Origin: Lachnospiraceae bacterium UBA7205
Lineage (GTDB): Bacteria > Bacillota > Clostridia > Lachnospirales > Lachnospiraceae
NCBI GenBank assembly: GCA_002490665.1
Contig: DKUL01000026.1
Location: 13,668-20,946 of the forward strand
Reading direction: 5' to 3'
DNA length: 7,279 bases
This document shows positions 6,284 to 7,279 of the stretch, one piece after another. How positions within the stretch are numbered: position 1 is the stretch's first letter; the number at the start of each line of letters is the position of its first letter. Position numbers and translations under genes: made by a program. Below the pieces are notes generated by a model, which saw only the letters and a program-made list of their open reading frames with translations, ran no database searches and was not told where the DNA came from.

Positions 6284-6595
6284 ATGAAAACGCTGAAAAC
6301 CGTTGAGCGAAGGGTAACGGAAATTTTGAGGGAACACCTCGACGCACGAAACGACGATATGAGGCTCTATTTGCTTGTGAGCCAATCCTGCATTTATGAG
6401 ACGCACGGGATTGGCTCAGTAACCTTTGTCGATGTAATGACAAACTACAAAGCATTTGGTATTCCCTGCTTTGAGAGTATCCGCAGGGCAAGGCAGAAGA
6501 TTCAGGCGAAATACCCGGAGCTTGGCTGCTCCCCCGAAGTACGCAGGGCAAGGCACAAAATGGAGCGTGTGTATTCTGAATACGCAAAAAACTAA
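6284..6595 (+). CDS. Conserved-type small helical protein, function unknown
   Basis: The product has 103 residues, is rich in Arg, Lys and Glu, has no signal peptide or membrane segment, and should be cytoplasmic. It begins MKTLKTVERRVTEILREHLD, then RNDDMRLYLLVSQ, then a Thr/Val-rich middle (SVTFVDVMTNYKAFGI) and a basic C-terminal half with two similar helical units. It resembles short proteins I recall from phages and integrative elements with the pattern T-VER-V-ILE----RNDD--LYL and a basic SIRRARQKIQ helix, but I cannot assign a function. The basic helices would suit nucleic acid binding (inference). The start is supported by GGGAGG at 6273-6278. No promoter is visible; expression seems to depend on read-through of the terminator at 6238-6270. 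A run of six A (6586-6591) near the end could alter the C-terminus by one slip (see findings). Confidence 0.85.
   Translation: MKTLKTVERRVTEILREHLDARNDDMRLYLLVSQSCIYETHGIGSVTFVDVMTNYKAFGIPCFESIRRARQKIQAKYPELGCSPEVRRARHKMERVYSEYAKN
6473..6592 (+). repeat. Tandem 20-codon repeat at the end of the 6284 gene
   Basis: Residues 64-83 (ESIRRARQKIQAKYPELGCS) and 84-103 (PEVRRARHKMERVYSEYAKN) align without gaps, sharing RRAR, K, Y and E plus I/V and I/M exchanges. At DNA level CGCAGGGCAAGGCA is identical at 6482-6495 and 6542-6555, exactly 60 bases apart and in the same codon phase. Confidence 0.6.
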
Positions 6596-6606
6596 CTTTG
6601 AACGAT

Positions 6607-6614
6607 AAGGAGGT
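6607..6614 (+). promoter_or_regulatory. Strong ribosome binding site of the 6624 gene
   Basis: AAGGAGGT lies nine bases before the ATG at 6624. The surrounding 15 bases (6599-6613) differ by one base from the stretch before the next gene (7034-7048), where the TAA is the stop of the 6624 gene itself. Confidence 0.85.
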
Positions 6615-6623
6615 AATATTGAA

Positions 6624-7043
6624 ATGTCTGCTACTTTGATAGACCGTATTGAGATTAGAAAAGACGGCGTATATCTTTCCACACATTCGCCGGGCGATGC
6701 AGGCTCTTACCGGACATGGCAGAGTGAAGAACTGTCAGAGGCATACCAAAAAGACGGGCAGAAAGGGCTTGACCGTGAAATGTTCCGTATCTTTTATGAA
6801 TATGTGGAGCTTGGCGATTTCCACAAAAGCACAGCGAGGTATCACCGCATTTCCAATCTTCCCGAAGCAAAGGAATTGCACAGGGAATGTTTTGACCAGA
6901 TTGACGCTTTTGAAAAAAGCTGCCAAAGCCCCTCAAAGTTTCGGGTTTATGACCGTGAAATGAGAGAAAAACTTTATGACGAACTTGCTGAAAAGTGCGG
7001 TGAATATGACAGGAAACAGAAAAACAAAGACTATGAGCGATAA
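6624..7043 (+). CDS. Small acidic/basic cytoplasmic protein, function unknown
   Basis: The product has 139 residues, without signal peptide or membrane helix. Residues 1-35 look like beta strands and a Ser/Gly-rich turn (LIDRIEIRKDGVYLSTHSPG, then SYRTWQSEEL). The rest is helical and rich in charged and aromatic residues (GLDREMFRIFYEYVELGDFH, ELHRECFDQIDAFEK) and ends in a Lys/Arg/Asp/Glu tail, KQKNKDYER. I know no function for it; it resembles conserved hypothetical proteins that I associate with Tn1549-type elements, from memory only. The start is fixed by AAGGAGGT at 6607-6614. The gene lies 28 bases after the 6284 gene and its stop overlaps the ribosome binding site of the next gene (TAAGGAGG), so the three small genes look like one translation-coupled operon. 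Confidence 0.85.
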   Translation: MSATLIDRIEIRKDGVYLSTHSPGDAGSYRTWQSEELSEAYQKDGQKGLDREMFRIFYEYVELGDFHKSTARYHRISNLPEAKELHRECFDQIDAFEKSCQSPSKFRVYDREMREKLYDELAEKCGEYDRKQKNKDYER

Positions 7044-7048
7044 GGAGG
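7042..7048 (+). promoter_or_regulatory. Ribosome binding site of the last gene, overlapping the previous stop
   Basis: AAGGAGG shares its first two bases with the TAA stop at 7041-7043 and lies eight bases before the ATG at 7057. This suggests that a ribosome ending on the 6624 gene could restart here. Confidence 0.8.
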
Positions 7049-7056
7049 ATTGAGAT

Positions 7057-7279
7057 ATGGCAAATAAGAAGCAGACAGCCGCCTTGACCTTGCAGCAGAA
7101 GGTCAAGGTGCTGACAAAACTTTTCGAGTCCGGCTGCAAAACGGAAAAGGATTTGAAGGCTCTGAACTTACAGAGCATTTTACAGATTCCCGATATAACC
7201 GTACCTGATATGACAGTTATTACCGAGCTTCAGGAACAGGTTTCAAAAAACAGATTGTTCTCCTATTTGGGAGGTGGTG
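7057..7279 (+). CDS. Small element-type protein of unknown function, cut at window edge
   Basis: Seventy-four residues are visible and the frame is still open at the window end. It begins MANKKQTAALTLQQKVKVLT and continues with KLFESGCKTEKDLKALN, QSILQIPDITVPDMTVITEL and an end KNRLFSYLGGG. The sequence reads as a helix, a short turn with Cys, then helices separated by a Pro-containing IPDITVPDM segment. No export signal is present. The pattern is familiar to me from short conserved proteins of Tn1549-like elements, without known function. The true length cannot be seen, though the LFSYLGGG segment suggests the end may be near (inference). It shares the operon with the two preceding small genes. 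Confidence 0.8.
   Translation, partial: MANKKQTAALTLQQKVKVLTKLFESGCKTEKDLKALNLQSILQIPDITVPDMTVITELQEQVSKNRLFSYLGGG

Noticed and set aside
6229..6306. Twenty-five-codon frame starting in TAATG as a separate protein gene
   Set aside because: It is not listed as a gene because its Shine-Dalgarno is only a loose purine run and it spans a terminator. It is kept only as a possible coupling or leader frame in the findings.
1..7279. tRNA genes, rRNA, insertion sequence ends, riboswitches or attachment sites
   Set aside because: Reading both strands I found no cloverleaf with a TTCRANY-type arm, no transposase or terminal inverted repeats, and no long structured leader that I could name.

Overview
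The window looks like a piece of a conjugative element (ICE) of the Tn1549/CTn type from a gut Clostridium-like Firmicute (Lachnospiraceae/Oscillospiraceae range). This is inferred from the combination of an ICE-type ParB, a sortase-anchored Cna-B adhesin, strong AAGGAGG ribosome binding sites and a series of short unknown genes. No relaxase, integrase, VirB/VirD4 gene or attachment site lies in the window, so the element assignment rests on gene company and on remembered family resemblance, not on a search. All seven supported genes are on the + strand.

Layout. (1) 2-922: a ParB/Spo0J-type partition protein, cut only at its extreme N-terminus. (2) 923-1093: a non-coding gap with three CTATC direct repeats, a dyad, and a good sigma-A-type promoter (TTGTCA-17-TAGAAT). 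(3) 1094-1822: a lipoprotein with a Pro/Thr/Glu-rich stalk and a C-terminal domain I do not recognise. (4) 1839-1872: an intrinsic terminator. (5) 1902-6137: a 1411-residue surface adhesin with signal peptide, thioester domain, ten Cna-B/SpaA-type domains and a TPKTG wall-sorting signal. (6) 6137-6229: a 30-residue single-pass membrane peptide that overlaps the adhesin stop by one base. (7) 6238-6270: a second intrinsic terminator. (8) 6284-6595, 6624-7043 and 7057 to the window edge: three small, probably cytoplasmic proteins of unknown function, each with a strong ribosome binding site.

How it may work together (inference). ParB belongs to the maintenance functions of the element. The lipoprotein (membrane-anchored stalk) and the adhesin (wall-anchored, with a covalent-bonding tip and a long stalk) form a cell-surface module, which could hold mating partners together or fix the carrier cell to host tissue. 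The three small genes resemble the short conserved accessory genes commonly found in such elements.

The main oddities are these. Two strong terminators sit directly in front of ribosome binding sites with no room for a promoter, which points to read-through or antitermination control. The ten stalk domains keep an exact 11-residue spacing between the last bonding residue of one domain and the bonding lysine of the next. Two adjacent mid-stalk domains lack a complete isopeptide triad. Domain 9 carries an EF-hand-like calcium loop.
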